The translations under genes were made by a program, and so were the position numbers. The notes beneath the pieces were generated by a model, which saw nothing but the letters and a program-made list of their open reading frames with translations, was not told the DNA's origin and made no database searches. Shown in pieces: positions 16,654 to 26,017 of a DNA stretch of 64,000 nucleotides. The stretch's first letter is position 1, and each line of letters opens with the position of its first letter. Origin of the DNA: Deltaproteobacteria bacterium (GTDB lineage: Bacteria; Myxococcota_A; Polyangia; Polyangiales; JADJMO01); NCBI GenBank assembly GCA_025363655.1, contig JANYDK010000011.1, forward strand, positions 1 to 64,000, read 5' to 3'.

Positions 16654-17087
16654 TCGTGCGGCCAGCGGTTGAGGAGTGACCAATAGAGACCGAGCTTGCC
16701 CACCGCCTCGACGAACTCGTCGAAGGCGACCGGCTTCTGCACGTAGCTGTTGGCGCCGAGCTGGTAGCTCTCCACGAGATCGCGATCTTCCGAGGACGAC
16801 GTGAGCACCACCACCGGCACGTGCCGCGTGCGTTCGTGCTTGCGAATGGTGCGGAGGACCTCGAATCCGTCGACCTTCGGGAGCTTGAGATCGAGGAGGA
16901 CGACGCAGGGGAGCTGGAGCGCGTCGTCGGGGCGTCCGGGATCGGCGCCGAAGAGGCTGACGAGCGCGTGTTCGCCATCCTCGACGTGGACGATGTCGTT
17001 CACCAGCTTTTGCTTGCGGAGCGCGCGCAGCGTCAGCTCCGCATCGTCGGGCGTGTCCTCGACCAGGAGGATATGAGGGGGCCGCAC
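16650..17087 (-). CDS. Single-domain response regulator (Rcp1-like)
   Basis: A 145-residue stand-alone receiver domain: acidic pocket [11 protein letters not shown], phosphoacceptor in [13 protein letters not shown], conserved Thr in VVVLTSS and Lys in YVQKPVAF. The long loop after strand 2 and the sequence pattern resemble Rcp1-type regulators that pair with phytochrome-like kinases. It has no output domain, so it probably passes phosphate within a relay. Translation is coupled to the downstream hybrid kinase by a four-base overlap. Confidence 0.93.
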   Translation of the reverse strand: MRPPHILLVEDTPDDAELTLRALRKQKLVNDIVHVEDGEHALVSLFGADPGRPDDALQLPCVVLLDLKLPKVDGFEVLRTIRKHERTRHVPVVVLTSSSEDRDLVESYQLGANSYVQKPVAFDEFVEAVGKLGLYWSLLNRWPHE

Positions 17088-17177
17088 GTGATTTCGCGTC
17101 CTTCTCGTCCGGTGGCCGGCTTCGCCAGGCGTTCCGAGCGGTAGTGGCGACTGGAGAATATCGATATCCTACGCAAG

Positions 17178-18893
17178 GTGTCGAGCGAAGGTCCCTCTCC
17201 CGTTCCCCCGCCCGAATCGGCCCAGAAAAGCGTCGCCGCGCTGACGGCGGAGAACGCGGCGTTGCGTCGAGAGAACCAGCAGCTACGTGCGAGCGCCGAG
17301 CGCACGTTGCGGGTGTCCGAGCAGCACTCGCAGGCGCTCATCGAGCACGCTCCCGACGCCATCGTCGTCATCGACGTCGAGAGCGGCCTCTTCGTCGACG
17401 CCAACCCACCGGCCGAGCGACTCTTCGGTCTCACCCGCGCAGAGCTGCTCACCCGCGGCCCCGTCGACACCAGCCCCGAGATGCAACCCGACGGCCGCTC
17501 CTCCGCCGAGGCAGCCCGAGAGGCCATCGCCGAAGCGCTCGCCGGCAAGACGCCGGTCTTCGAATGGACGCACGTCGGTCCATCCGGGCGTCGCATCCAG
17601 ACCGAGGTGAGGCTCGCTCGTCTCCCCGACGTCTCGCGCGCGCTCGTACGCGGGAGCATCTTCGACATCACCTCGCGGAAGCTCCTCGCGCACGCGACCT
17701 TGGCCGTGCAGCGCGTCACCGCCGAAGTCACCGGACATGCATTTTTCAAGCTCCTCGCGCAGGGGCTCGCGCGGGTGCTCGACGCGCGCTGGGTGATGAT
17801 CGGCCGGCTCCAGGGCACCGAACGGGAACGCGTCCGCACGGTGGCGCTCTTCGCCGACGGCGCTCTCGCCGACGACATCGAATACTCGCTCGCCGGGACA
17901 CCTTGCGAGAACGTCGTCTCCCAGAGCATGTGCGTCTACGAATGCGGCATCCGCGGGCTCTTCCCCGAGGACGAGCTCCTGGCGCAGATGGGCGCCGAGA
18001 GCTACATCGGCGCGCCTCTCTTCTCCGGCACTGGTGCTCCACGCGGCGTGCTCGCGGTGCTCGACGACAAGCCGCTGGTCGAGACCGAAGCGACGCGCGC
18101 GCTCCTCGCCATCTATGCCTCGCGAGCGAGCGCCGAGCTCGAGCGTCTCTGCGCCGAAGACGAGATGCGCGCGCTCAATGCCAGCCTCGAACAGCGGGTC
18201 GCCGAGCGCACCGCGCAGCTCACCACCGCCAACGCCGAGCTCGAGAGCTTCTCCTACTCGGTGTCGCACGATCTCCGCGCGCCGCTCCGCTCGATCAACG
18301 GCTTCGCGGCTGCCCTCGTGGAGGACGCCGGAGACGGCCTCGACGCCGTCGCCAAGGAGCACCTCTCGCGCATCCTCGGGGCGAGCGCGCGCATGAGTCA
18401 GCTCATCGACGACCTCCTCGGGCTCGCGCGCATCTCGCGGCTCGAGCTTCGCCGGAGCGACGTCGACGTCACGGCGCTCGCGGGCGACGTGATCGCGGAC
18501 CTCCGTCGCGCCGACCCGAATCGGGTCGTCTCGGCCACGATCGCCGAGGGACTTCGCTTCGACGCCGACGCCAACCTGCTCCGCGTCGCCCTCGGCAATC
18601 TCATCGAAAATGCCTGGAAATTCAGCTCCAAGAGGGCCGAGGCGCACATCGAGATCGGAGCGACCGAGGCGCGTGGTCGCCGCTCGCTCTTCGTCCGTGA
18701 CGATGGCGCCGGCTTCGACATGGCCTATGCGGGCAAGCTCTTCGGTCCCTTCCAACGGCTCCACGGCGCCAAGGAGTACGAAGGCTCGGGCATCGGGCTC
18801 GCGCTCGTGCAACGCATCGCCGCGAGGCACGGCGGCGAGGTCTGGGGCGAGAGCGTGCTCGGCAAGGGCGCGACCTTCTACCTCGGGCTGTGA
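17178..18893 (+). CDS. Sensor histidine kinase (PAS-GAF-HisKA-HATPase)
   Basis: A 571-residue cytoplasmic kinase. A short coiled coil (about 20-45) is followed by a PAS domain (EHAPDAIVVIDVESGLFVDA), a GAF domain (about 175-325, with CENVVSQSMCVYECGIRGLF), the H-box in SYSVSHDLRAPLRSINGFAA near 365, and the HATPase domain (NLIENAWKFSS, DDGAGFDMAYAGKLFGPFQR, GSGIGLALV). The ...SHDLRAPL... and FGPFQRLH signatures are those of phytochrome-type kinases. The start is GTG at 17178. It is transcribed divergently from the Rcp1-like regulator, with 90 bases between, and is followed by a LuxR-type regulator, its likely partner. Confidence 0.92.
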   Translation: MSSEGPSPVPPPESAQKSVAALTAENAALRRENQQLRASAERTLRVSEQHSQALIEHAPDAIVVIDVESGLFVDANPPAERLFGLTRAELLTRGPVDTSPEMQPDGRSSAEAAREAIAEALAGKTPVFEWTHVGPSGRRIQTEVRLARLPDVSRALVRGSIFDITSRKLLAHATLAVQRVTAEVTGHAFFKLLAQGLARVLDARWVMIGRLQGTERERVRTVALFADGALADDIEYSLAGTPCENVVSQSMCVYECGIRGLFPEDELLAQMGAESYIGAPLFSGTGAPRGVLAVLDDKPLVETEATRALLAIYASRASAELERLCAEDEMRALNASLEQRVAERTAQLTTANAELESFSYSVSHDLRAPLRSINGFAAALVEDAGDGLDAVAKEHLSRILGASARMSQLIDDLLGLARISRLELRRSDVDVTALAGDVIADLRRADPNRVVSATIAEGLRFDADANLLRVALGNLIENAWKFSSKRAEAHIEIGATEARGRRSLFVRDDGAGFDMAYAGKLFGPFQRLHGAKEYEGSGIGLALVQRIAARHGGEVWGESVLGKGATFYLGL

Positions 18894-18911
18894 GCCCCGC
18901 GCGAGTCCGCT

Positions 18912-19547
18912 ATGCTCGGCACCTCGATGGAGCGTGACGGAAAGTCGGTGACGATTCTCCTCATCGACGACGAGGAACCGGTGGCAAAGGCCGTGCAAGC
19001 GACCCTGCGCACGCTCGGGTATCGCGTGCCCGAGGTGGTGACGAGCGCTGGCGCCTTCGACGCAGCCCTCGATCGTGTCCATCCCGATCTCGTCCTCCTC
19101 GACATCGACCTCGGAGGTGAAGCCACGGGCATCGAGCTCGCGGGACGGGTGCCACTGCACGTGCCCTTCGTCTTCCTCTCTGCCCACGCCGACGATCGCA
19201 CGCTCGGGCTCGCCGGCGAGCGGCGTCCCGCCGGTTTCGTCGTCAAGCCGTTCGAGCGCGCGCAGCTCGCGGCCGCGGTCGAGATGGCGTTGGCCGGGCG
19301 TCGTTCGAGCCCCGATGGCGCAAGCGCGCTCGCCGACGTCCCCGAACTGGCACCGCTCTCGCGACGTGAACGCGAGGTGCTCGAGCAGCTCGTCGCGCAC
19401 AAGCGAGCACCGGCCATCGCCAAGGCGCTCTTCATCAGCCAGCACACGGTGCGCAATCACCTGAAGAAAATCTTTTCGAAGCTCGAGGTCCGTTCGCAGC
19501 AAGAGCTGCTCGATCTCGTCACCAACGCGGCCACGAAGCGCCGCTGA
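18912..19547 (+). CDS. Response regulator with LuxR-type HTH
   Basis: A 211-residue regulator. The receiver domain has an acidic pocket in LLIDDEEPV, phosphoacceptor in LVLLDIDLGG and lysine in GFVVKPFER. The C-terminal LuxR/FixJ HTH reads LSRREREVLEQLVAHKRAPA, then ISQHTVRNHLKKIFSKLEV. It should bind DNA as a dimer after phosphorylation. An in-frame ATG at 18927 is an equally good start. It lies 18 bases after the PAS-GAF kinase gene and is probably its cognate regulator. Confidence 0.92.
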   Translation: MLGTSMERDGKSVTILLIDDEEPVAKAVQATLRTLGYRVPEVVTSAGAFDAALDRVHPDLVLLDIDLGGEATGIELAGRVPLHVPFVFLSAHADDRTLGLAGERRPAGFVVKPFERAQLAAAVEMALAGRRSSPDGASALADVPELAPLSRREREVLEQLVAHKRAPAIAKALFISQHTVRNHLKKIFSKLEVRSQQELLDLVTNAATKRR

Positions 19548-19601
19548 CCGGTTCCGGCCATCCGCGTCGCGCGGACCGACGTGAGCACGCCGCGGGTCTG
19601 C

Positions 19602-21941
19602 TCAACCAAGCGAAAAACGGAAGGTCGCACCCTTGCCGACGCGCCCTACGCCTTCGACCGTGCCCTGGTGCCGCCGGACGATGCGCTGCACGGTGGCGAG
19701 GCCGATGCCATCACCGGCGAAGTCGGTTCGACTGTGGAGCCGTTGAAAGGGCTGGAATAGCTGCCCTGCGTGCGCGGGATCGAAGCCGATGCCGTCGTCC
19801 TCGACGAAGAACGTCGGCGACGCAGCGCCCTCGACCTTGCCGACCGTGATGTGCGCATGGGCGCGCTCACTCGTGTACTTCCAGGCGTTGCCGAGGAGGT
19901 TCTCGAGCACCGCGCGCGCCAGCGTGGCGTCGGCGTGACAGCGCAGTTCGGGTGCGATCGTGACGTCGACGCGGCGATTCGGCTCTGCCCGCGCGAGGGT
20001 CTCGTGGATGTCGCGGGCGAGCGCCGAGAGATCGACGTCGACGCGCACCAACTCACGACGGGAGGCGCGCGCGAGCACGAGGAGACCGTCGATGAGGTTG
20101 CTCATGCGCGCCGTCGCCTGCCGGATACGCGCGAAGTGCTTTCGCGCGTGCTCGTCGAAGGCGGCGCCGTGCTCGTCGAGGATGATCTTCGAGTACCCGT
20201 CGATGGCGCGGAGCGGCGCGCGCAAATCGTGCGACACCGAATAGGCGAACGACTCGAGATCGGCGTTGGCCGCTTCGAGATCGCGCGTGCGTTCGCTCAC
20301 GCGGCGCTCGAGGGTGGTGTTCATCTCGCGCATCGCCACCTCGGCCTCGCGCTCGGGCGTGCGATCGATGCCCGTTCCGACGACGAATTTCACCTCGCCG
20401 TCGGCGTCGAGAATGCAGGAGTTGGCCCACGCGATCCAACGTCGTCGCCCATCGCGCGTCAGCCAGTCGTTCTCCAACCAGCTGGGAAATTGGCCCGCTG
20501 CAAGGTTGGCGAAGGCCGCGCGCGTCTCGCCCTGCTGCTCTTCGGGGACGAAGACGTCGAAGAAGGGCCTGCCCACGACCTCCGACGAGGGCCAGCCCGT
20601 CACCGATTCGCAGGCCGGATTGAAGAGGACGACGCGCGCGTTGCGATCGAGCACCACCACGAGCGCGCCAACGACGTCGAAGACGGCCCGGTTGAAGGCG
20701 TCGAGCTCGCCGAGTTGGACCTCGAGCGCGTGTCGATCGCTGATGTCACGAACGACCGTGACGATGGCACCGATGTCCGGATCGTCGAGATAGTTGGTGC
20801 GCAGGGACTCGGCGTATCGCGACCCGCCGCCGGGCAATCGCATGCGGAACTCGTGTCGGAAGCGGACGCCCGGATGATCGATGCACTCCTGCCAGCGCTG
20901 CCGATAGACGGGGAGATCTTCGGGCTGGATGAGCTCGTGGACGTCGCGACCGATCAGGCTCTCGCCCGGACGACCACCGACCGCGGCAGCGGCCGGGCTC
21001 GCGTAGAGGAAGACCCCCTCGCGCGTGAGCAAGCTGAGCGCGTCGGGACTGGTCTGGACGATCGCTCGGAAAACGCGCTCGGTTCGCGCCAGCGCCTCGG
21101 CCGTCCGACGCTGCCGCGAGATGTCGAGGACGAACGTGATCTGCTGATCGCCTTCGAGCGAGGCCGAGCCGACGAGAACCGCGACGCGCGTGCCATCCTT
21201 ACGGAAGTACTCCTTCTCGATCGCCGCGACGACGCCGGCTCGACGAAGCGTGGCGACCAGCTCGGCGGTGAGGTCCTTCCACTCTGGCGGCGTCAGCTCG
21301 TCCCATCGCAGCCGCCCTTCGTCGAGATCCGCGCGCGTGTATCCGAGCATGCGGAGCACCTCGTCGTTGGCCTCGAGGATGCGGCCCGAGAGATCGGTGA
21401 TCATCACGCCGAAGATTCCAGCGTCGACGAGCCGGGCGAAGCGCGCCTCGCTGCGACGAAGAGCGGCTGCCTGTTCGGCGGCGAGACGCTCGAGCTCGCT
21501 CTTGTATCGATGACGCACGAGCGAGCACGCTCGGCGCCAGAACTCGTTCATCGCCGCGAGTACCAAGGCGACGTGCCCGAGGGCTCCGCCGTGCGCCTCG
21601 AGGATCAGCGGAATGCTGTGCTGTTGGACGACGGCGACGAGGTCGGTGATCTCGTCGAAGTCGATGCCGAGCTGAGCGAAGGACTCCGCGCGGCGGAGAA
21701 AATAGGCTCGAAGTGCCCGCCAATCGCCCCTCTCGTGAGCTGCTCGGACGACCGCCAAGTCCTCGCGACCCATCTCGAGCGCGCGCGCACGGAAGGCGGG
21801 ATCGGCGATCGCGGGGACGAGCGCCTCATGCGCACCGATGCTCCGCTCGACGATGAGATCGTAGCTCGCCGTGTGGAGCGTCCAATAGTCACGGAATGCG
21901 GCGAGACGTTCGCCTTCGAACCATGGCTCCTCGACGCTCAC
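19602..21941 (-). CDS. Multi-PAS sensor histidine kinase
   Basis: A 779-residue soluble kinase. The N-terminal 150 residues form an all-helical region of unknown type. Three PAS domains follow (starting near 168, 300 and 425; e.g. LVDAGIFGVMITDLSGRILE), then HisKA with SYSVSHDLRAPLRAIDGYSK and HATPase (NLLGNAWKYTS, DDGIGFDPAHAGQLFQPFQR, GDGIGLATV). The GTG at 21941 overlaps the GST stop as GTGA, so translation coupling is likely. It is the last gene of a four-gene minus-strand run with the epimerase, cupin and GST genes, an unusual setting for a kinase. No cognate regulator is adjacent. Confidence 0.9.
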   Translation of the reverse strand: MSVEEPWFEGERLAAFRDYWTLHTASYDLIVERSIGAHEALVPAIADPAFRARALEMGREDLAVVRAAHERGDWRALRAYFLRRAESFAQLGIDFDEITDLVAVVQQHSIPLILEAHGGALGHVALVLAAMNEFWRRACSLVRHRYKSELERLAAEQAAALRRSEARFARLVDAGIFGVMITDLSGRILEANDEVLRMLGYTRADLDEGRLRWDELTPPEWKDLTAELVATLRRAGVVAAIEKEYFRKDGTRVAVLVGSASLEGDQQITFVLDISRQRRTAEALARTERVFRAIVQTSPDALSLLTREGVFLYASPAAAAVGGRPGESLIGRDVHELIQPEDLPVYRQRWQECIDHPGVRFRHEFRMRLPGGGSRYAESLRTNYLDDPDIGAIVTVVRDISDRHALEVQLGELDAFNRAVFDVVGALVVVLDRNARVVLFNPACESVTGWPSSEVVGRPFFDVFVPEEQQGETRAAFANLAAGQFPSWLENDWLTRDGRRRWIAWANSCILDADGEVKFVVGTGIDRTPEREAEVAMREMNTTLERRVSERTRDLEAANADLESFAYSVSHDLRAPLRAIDGYSKIILDEHGAAFDEHARKHFARIRQATARMSNLIDGLLVLARASRRELVRVDVDLSALARDIHETLARAEPNRRVDVTIAPELRCHADATLARAVLENLLGNAWKYTSERAHAHITVGKVEGAASPTFFVEDDGIGFDPAHAGQLFQPFQRLHSRTDFAGDGIGLATVQRIVRRHQGTVEGVGRVGKGATFRFSLG

Positions 21942-22705
21942 AGGCCCCCCCGATGCTCGCGGACGAGCCGCTCGGCGTGCTCGCCCGCTGGATGGGCTCT
22001 CCAAGCACGCACCTGCGCCGCGGCCGCGGGAGGCAACTCTTCGAGCCTCGGAAGTCGCCCGCCCGAATCGTCGGGGAAGACGGCTGGCGCAGCGAGCGCG
22101 GCGAAGGTCAGATCGGCCGCGGTGAGAGAGTCTCCGACGAGAAATTTTCGCCCGTCGGAGAGGAGCGCGCCGACCTGGGCGAACACCTGCTCGATCTTGG
22201 CGAACGATCGCGCGGCGCCAGCGGCGTCGATCTTCATCGAGCGACGAATGGCGACGCGCACGAGCGGGAGGAGCACCGTCATCGTCGATCGCTGGTAGCG
22301 CGGCGCGCTCGTCTGCGCGGCGAAGAGCTGGCGCAACAGCCGACGATCGGCGAGGAGCTGAAAATACGCCCACCTTCGTGTGTGCGGCCCGAGCTGGACG
22401 TCGAACAGCTCTTCGAGCCGAAGCACCTCCGCGCGCTCTTCCGGCGTCTTGCCGAAGAGCCCGAGCTCGGGACGACGGCGATCGATCCACGCGAGAATGT
22501 CGCTGGAGTCCCGGAGCACGCCCTCGCCAGTGACGAGCAGTGGCGTGCCGTGTTTACCGCCCGCGCGACGCACCGCCGGCACATGAAAGAGCGGAAGGTG
22601 CGCCGATTCACGGTACTCGATGCTCGCGCGATCGAGCGCCCAACGCGCCTTCTCGCAGAAGTGGCTGAACGAAATGGTGACGAGGGTGGGGATGGGCATG
22701 GGCAT
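21938..22705 (-). CDS. Glutathione S-transferase family protein
   Basis: A 255-residue protein with the GST two-domain layout. The thioredoxin-like N-domain starts VTISFSHFCEKARWALDRAS, where S-x-F-C-x-K-x-R is the redox/GSH site, followed by GTPLLVTGEGVLRDSSDILA with the conserved Ser-Asp that binds the glutamyl part of glutathione. A helical C-domain contains LVGDSLTAADLTFAALAAP, the N-capping box region. The substrate is unknown. It is three bases downstream of the cupin gene and overlaps the kinase start, so it belongs to that operon. Confidence 0.88.
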   Translation of the reverse strand: MPMPIPTLVTISFSHFCEKARWALDRASIEYRESAHLPLFHVPAVRRAGGKHGTPLLVTGEGVLRDSSDILAWIDRRRPELGLFGKTPEERAEVLRLEELFDVQLGPHTRRWAYFQLLADRRLLRQLFAAQTSAPRYQRSTMTVLLPLVRVAIRRSMKIDAAGAARSFAKIEQVFAQVGALLSDGRKFLVGDSLTAADLTFAALAAPAVFPDDSGGRLPRLEELPPAAAAQVRAWRAHPAGEHAERLVREHRGGL

Positions 22706-22708
22706 GAT

Positions 22709-23632
22709 TCATTCTTCGAGCAGCGCGCGTGGCTGCGGCGTGACGCGAGGGACGAGGCGTTCGTAGGCGGCGAGCCAGAGCCGTCTCGTCGCGTCGGCGG
22801 TGGCGACGAATCCACGTTTCTTCAGCTCGGCCGCGACCACCGTCAGCGCGCGATGATGAAGCGGCGCGCCGGCGAGCACGCTCCACGCCGAACGCTCGCC
22901 CTTCCAACTGAAGCACGTCGCCAAGTTGACGGACGGCTCATGCGCAAAGACGCAGTGCCACCAATACTTGGGGATGAGCAACGCCTCGCCGGCCGTCAGG
23001 GTCGCCACCTGCGGCGCCGCCTCGGCAAAGCGAGGAAAACGCTTCAAATCAGGCGCAAACGGGTTGATCGGCGACTCCGCGCTGCCGTACCGATAGAGCT
23101 GCCGATGCTGCGGTGGCGGCACCAAGAGGAACGTCTTGCGACCGCTCACCTGGAGGTTGAGGTTGTCGAAGTTGCCATCGTGGTGGAGCGACGACATCGT
23201 CCGCGCCGGCGCGATCCAGAGCGTGCTCCGTGGATCGTGGGCACCGTCGGGCATCAGCGCGTCGAAGGGCGGTGGCCGCTTCGCGAGGTCGTCGCGCATC
23301 GCCGGCACGCGGGCGAGGAACTCGAGCCCCTTCCATCGTTCACGCGTATCCCCCGCCAGCGCGCCGGAGATCCACGCGCCGAGAGGCCGCCTCCGCAACG
23401 TGCGCTCTCCGACGTAGACCTCGCGCGTCTCCTCGACCTCGATCGTCGCATCGGCGTAGCGCGAAGCGATCGCCGTCGGCGACCAGCGCGCGCACCACTC
23501 GATGGCGTGCGCGGTCTCGAACGAGAGGACGACGGGCCGATTCTCGGCCAGATACCCGTGAGCGAAGGAGGCGCGATCGAAGCAATGCGCGCGCACGCGC
23601 TCGATCGATGGATGGCTCTGAACGACGGACAC
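22709..23632 (-). CDS. JmjC/cupin_8-type Fe(II) oxygenase-like protein
   Basis: A 307-residue protein with the cupin-like JmjC fold. The iron site looks complete: the H-x-D motif in SSLHHDGNFDNLNLQVSGRK and the distal histidine in LIPKYWWHCVFAHEP. The 2-oxoglutarate-binding lysine could be that of SGRKTFLL. Relatives hydroxylate proteins, tRNA or small molecules, so the substrate cannot be named. An N-terminal helical region (about 1-60) carries the usual RPVVL strand. It sits between a nucleotide-sugar-epimerase-like gene and a GST gene in one operon. Confidence 0.85.
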   Translation of the reverse strand: MSVVQSHPSIERVRAHCFDRASFAHGYLAENRPVVLSFETAHAIEWCARWSPTAIASRYADATIEVEETREVYVGERTLRRRPLGAWISGALAGDTRERWKGLEFLARVPAMRDDLAKRPPPFDALMPDGAHDPRSTLWIAPARTMSSLHHDGNFDNLNLQVSGRKTFLLVPPPQHRQLYRYGSAESPINPFAPDLKRFPRFAEAAPQVATLTAGEALLIPKYWWHCVFAHEPSVNLATCFSWKGERSAWSVLAGAPLHHRALTVVAAELKKRGFVATADATRRLWLAAYERLVPRVTPQPRALLEE

Positions 23633-23662
23633 CTGCGCGAGGATATCGCAGAGACGCGAACT

Positions 23663-24643
23663 TCACGCCCCTCGAGGTCGAGCGCTCGCCCCGGCATCGC
23701 CGCCCTGCAGCTCCGCGAGGAGCGCCTTGGCCGCCTCGGGCCACGTCGGGAGCTGGAAGCGAAACCCCGCCTCGAGGAGTCGCGTCGGCACCACGCGTCG
23801 ACTCTTGAGGAGCAGCTCGGTGTCGGTGCGAAGGGCGAAGGCGCCGATCTCGAGCATCCACTTCGTCGCCGGCAACCCGATGCGAACGCCCGCCGCCAGC
23901 CGAATCGCGTGCATGAATTCCGCGTTGGGAAGCGGGGTCGGCGCCGCGAGGATGACGGGGCCGTCGAGCTCTTCGTGATCGATGAGGAAACGAATCGCGC
24001 GCACCAAGTCGGCGCCGTGGATCCACGACACCCATTGCTTGCCGCTCCCCGAAGCGCCGCCGAGCCGACGACGAACGAGACCGAGCAGGACGTCGAAGAC
24101 GCCGTCGCGATCGGCGCTCATCACCATCGACGTGCGCAGCGCGACCTTCCGCGTGCCGTCCGTCTTCGCGTCGGCGAGCGCTTTTTCCCAGGCGATTGCG
24201 ATGGCGACGCTGCGCGCCCAATACGCCGGCACGTCCCGTTCGTCGCCGCCGAGGATGCCGGTCTTCTCGTCGTTCGCTGCGTCGAAGCGGTGGGCATAGA
24301 TCGTCGCCGTGCTCATCTGCAGCCACAGGGGCGGAGGCTTCTTCGCCGCCGCGATCGCCTCTCCGACGACGCGCGTCGAGAGGACGCGCGAGTCCATCAT
24401 CTGCCGCAGGTTCTCCTCGGTGTACCGGCAATTGACGGTGCGACCGGCGAGGTTGATGACCACGTCGGCGCCATCGAGCTCACGCGCCCAATCGCCGAGG
24501 TGCTCACCATCCCACCGCACGCCGCGCCCGAGCGAGCCGCCGCCACCGCGCGAGAGAATCACCACCTCGTCTCCACGTGAGAGGAACTCACGGGCGAGGA
24601 GCGCGCCAACCTGCCCTGTGCCGCCGGGAATGATCACCTTCAT
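23663..24643 (-). CDS. TIGR01777 (SDR39U1-like) epimerase
   Basis: A 326-residue Rossmann protein. The NAD(P) motif is MKVIIPGGTGQVGALLAREF at the very N-terminus. The family signatures VINLAGRTVNCRYTEENLRQ, a W-x-Q-x-ST segment (LWLQMSTATIYAH), KQWVSWIHGADLVRAIRFLI and a C-terminal EAGFRFQLPTWPEAAKALL are present. TIGR01777 members are atypical short-chain dehydrogenases related to SulA/YfcH; their substrate is unsettled. It is the first gene of the four-gene run, with 30 bases to the next gene. Confidence 0.9.
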   Translation of the reverse strand: MKVIIPGGTGQVGALLAREFLSRGDEVVILSRGGGGSLGRGVRWDGEHLGDWARELDGADVVINLAGRTVNCRYTEENLRQMMDSRVLSTRVVGEAIAAAKKPPPLWLQMSTATIYAHRFDAANDEKTGILGGDERDVPAYWARSVAIAIAWEKALADAKTDGTRKVALRTSMVMSADRDGVFDVLLGLVRRRLGGASGSGKQWVSWIHGADLVRAIRFLIDHEELDGPVILAAPTPLPNAEFMHAIRLAAGVRIGLPATKWMLEIGAFALRTDTELLLKSRRVVPTRLLEAGFRFQLPTWPEAAKALLAELQGGDAGASARPRGA

Positions 24644-24696
24644 GATGCGTTCGGCCGGAGATTACTCGGGAACGCGCCGGAGAAGCGGCCTGCGGC

Positions 24697-25968
24697 TCAG
24701 AACCCCGTTGCTGGCTTGGCCCGCACGAGGAGGCCGTAGGTCGGATCTTCGACCACCGCCTTTCCGAAGATCGTGAGGTCGGCGCTGGAGTCGTATTTCC
24801 CGTTGTGCGAGAGCGCGAACCAACCGTCGTCGGCCGCGCTCGCCGGATCGTCCCACGCCCAAGCGAGCCACCCGAGCCCCCGCGCCTCGCACTCTTTCAT
24901 GACGTCGGTCGGCGTGATCTTGGTCGGCGACGGACCGATGTCACGACCCGGCCCGAACTCACCGACGATCACGGGAAATCCGAGCGCCGCCAGCTTGTCG
25001 AGGGCGGTCTTCAAATCGATCTGCCACGAGGCGCCGCCACCGTTCGCCCAGTTGCCGTAGATGTGCTGATCGAAGATGACGTTCTTCTGTGGATCGGCGG
25101 CGAAGACGTCGGCCGCGTATTTGACGAGGTCGTCGTTGTCCTGCCCGCAGCCTCCGGAGGTGACCGAAATCGTCGAGAGGTACCCGGCCGCGCGCAGCTT
25201 CTTCACCGCCGAAACATAGGCATCGCGCCAACCGGTCCCCGAGGGGCCCCACTCGTTGGCGATGTTGAGGATCATCTTGTCGTCGAGCGTCTTCCAAGCG
25301 CTCGCCTGCGCCACCCACTTGTCGACGATCGCCGAGACCGTCGCCGCGTCTTCTTTGCACGTGCCGTCCCAATTTCCCGGCATCGGCACGATGTGGTTGT
25401 CGATGCTCGTCTTCATCAGCCCGAGGTTGGTGGCCGTGGGCTGCGCGAAATCGATCACCCATCGCTCGGTGTTGGCGTGCGTCTTCGGAATGCCTGGCGA
25501 CGAAGCGTCCCAATGCAATTTGTTGAGACCGCGAATTCGGAACTCGTGCCCGCTCGGATCGTAGAGCTTCCCGTCGCGAACGAAGAAGCCCTTGCCGGTG
25601 TTGGTGCTCGGCCGCACGACCGTACCGCCGCTGTCGGTGGATGCATCGGTGGGCGTATCGGTACGCGTATCAGTGGGCGTATCCGTGGGCGTATCGGAGA
25701 GAGAGTCGGCGTGCGCGTCAGCACCGCCGCTGCCGGTATCGGTCGGCGGGGAGCCCGTGTCTCCCGAGGCATCGCTCCCCGCTTCGAGCCCCGGCGTCGT
25801 ATCGGTGAGATCGCCCGAATCCGTTCCGTCGGCGCCCCCGTCACCGCTGCTGCAACCGATCATGCACGCGGTGCATGTCAGGAGAGCGGCGATCGATGTG
25901 ATCGACGTGATCGATGCGCGAGAAATGGAGGACGCGTGACTGGGCGGGGAAGTAGGTCGAGGTGCCAT
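24697..25968 (-). CDS. GH5-type glycoside hydrolase lipoprotein
   Basis: A 423-residue protein. The signal peptide ends with a lipobox (CTACMIGC, C near 40), then a linker of about 65 residues rich in TDTPTDT and Ser/Gly. The catalytic TIM barrel begins near 115 (KGFFVRDGKLYDPSGHEFRI, RGLNKLHW). The acid/base is seen in MILNIANEWGPSG and the nucleophile in FPVIVGEFGPG, the paired glutamates of family GH5. Likely substrates are beta-mannan or beta-glucan. The ATG at 25968 is chosen as the beginning of the signal peptide. A surface-anchored glycanase for polysaccharide degradation is the simplest role. Confidence 0.9.
   Translation of the reverse strand: MAPRPTSPPSHASSISRASITSITSIAALLTCTACMIGCSSGDGGADGTDSGDLTDTTPGLEAGSDASGDTGSPPTDTGSGGADAHADSLSDTPTDTPTDTRTDTPTDASTDSGGTVVRPSTNTGKGFFVRDGKLYDPSGHEFRIRGLNKLHWDASSPGIPKTHANTERWVIDFAQPTATNLGLMKTSIDNHIVPMPGNWDGTCKEDAATVSAIVDKWVAQASAWKTLDDKMILNIANEWGPSGTGWRDAYVSAVKKLRAAGYLSTISVTSGGCGQDNDDLVKYAADVFAADPQKNVIFDQHIYGNWANGGGASWQIDLKTALDKLAALGFPVIVGEFGPGRDIGPSPTKITPTDVMKECEARGLGWLAWAWDDPASAADDGWFALSHNGKYDSSADLTIFGKAVVEDPTYGLLVRAKPATGF
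25891..25917 (-). repeat. 9-bp tandem repeat, three units
   Basis: Units GATCGATGT, GATCGACGT and GATCGATGC encode the ITSITSI part of the GH5 signal peptide. Confidence 0.75.
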
Positions 25969-26017
25969 CGCACTACAGAGGCCACCTCCCTCCCCGATCG
26001 GCTCACGGGGTGCGAAG

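Noticed and set aside
19770-22298. 842-codon plus-strand frame opposite the multi-PAS kinase
   Set aside because: Antisense shadow; no start context and no recognisable motif, whereas the minus strand has HisKA and HATPase boxes.
25616-25800. Repeat-rich stretch in the GH5 gene considered as a separate repeat array
   Set aside because: The 12-bp periodicity is explained by the TDTP linker of the lipoprotein and stays in frame.
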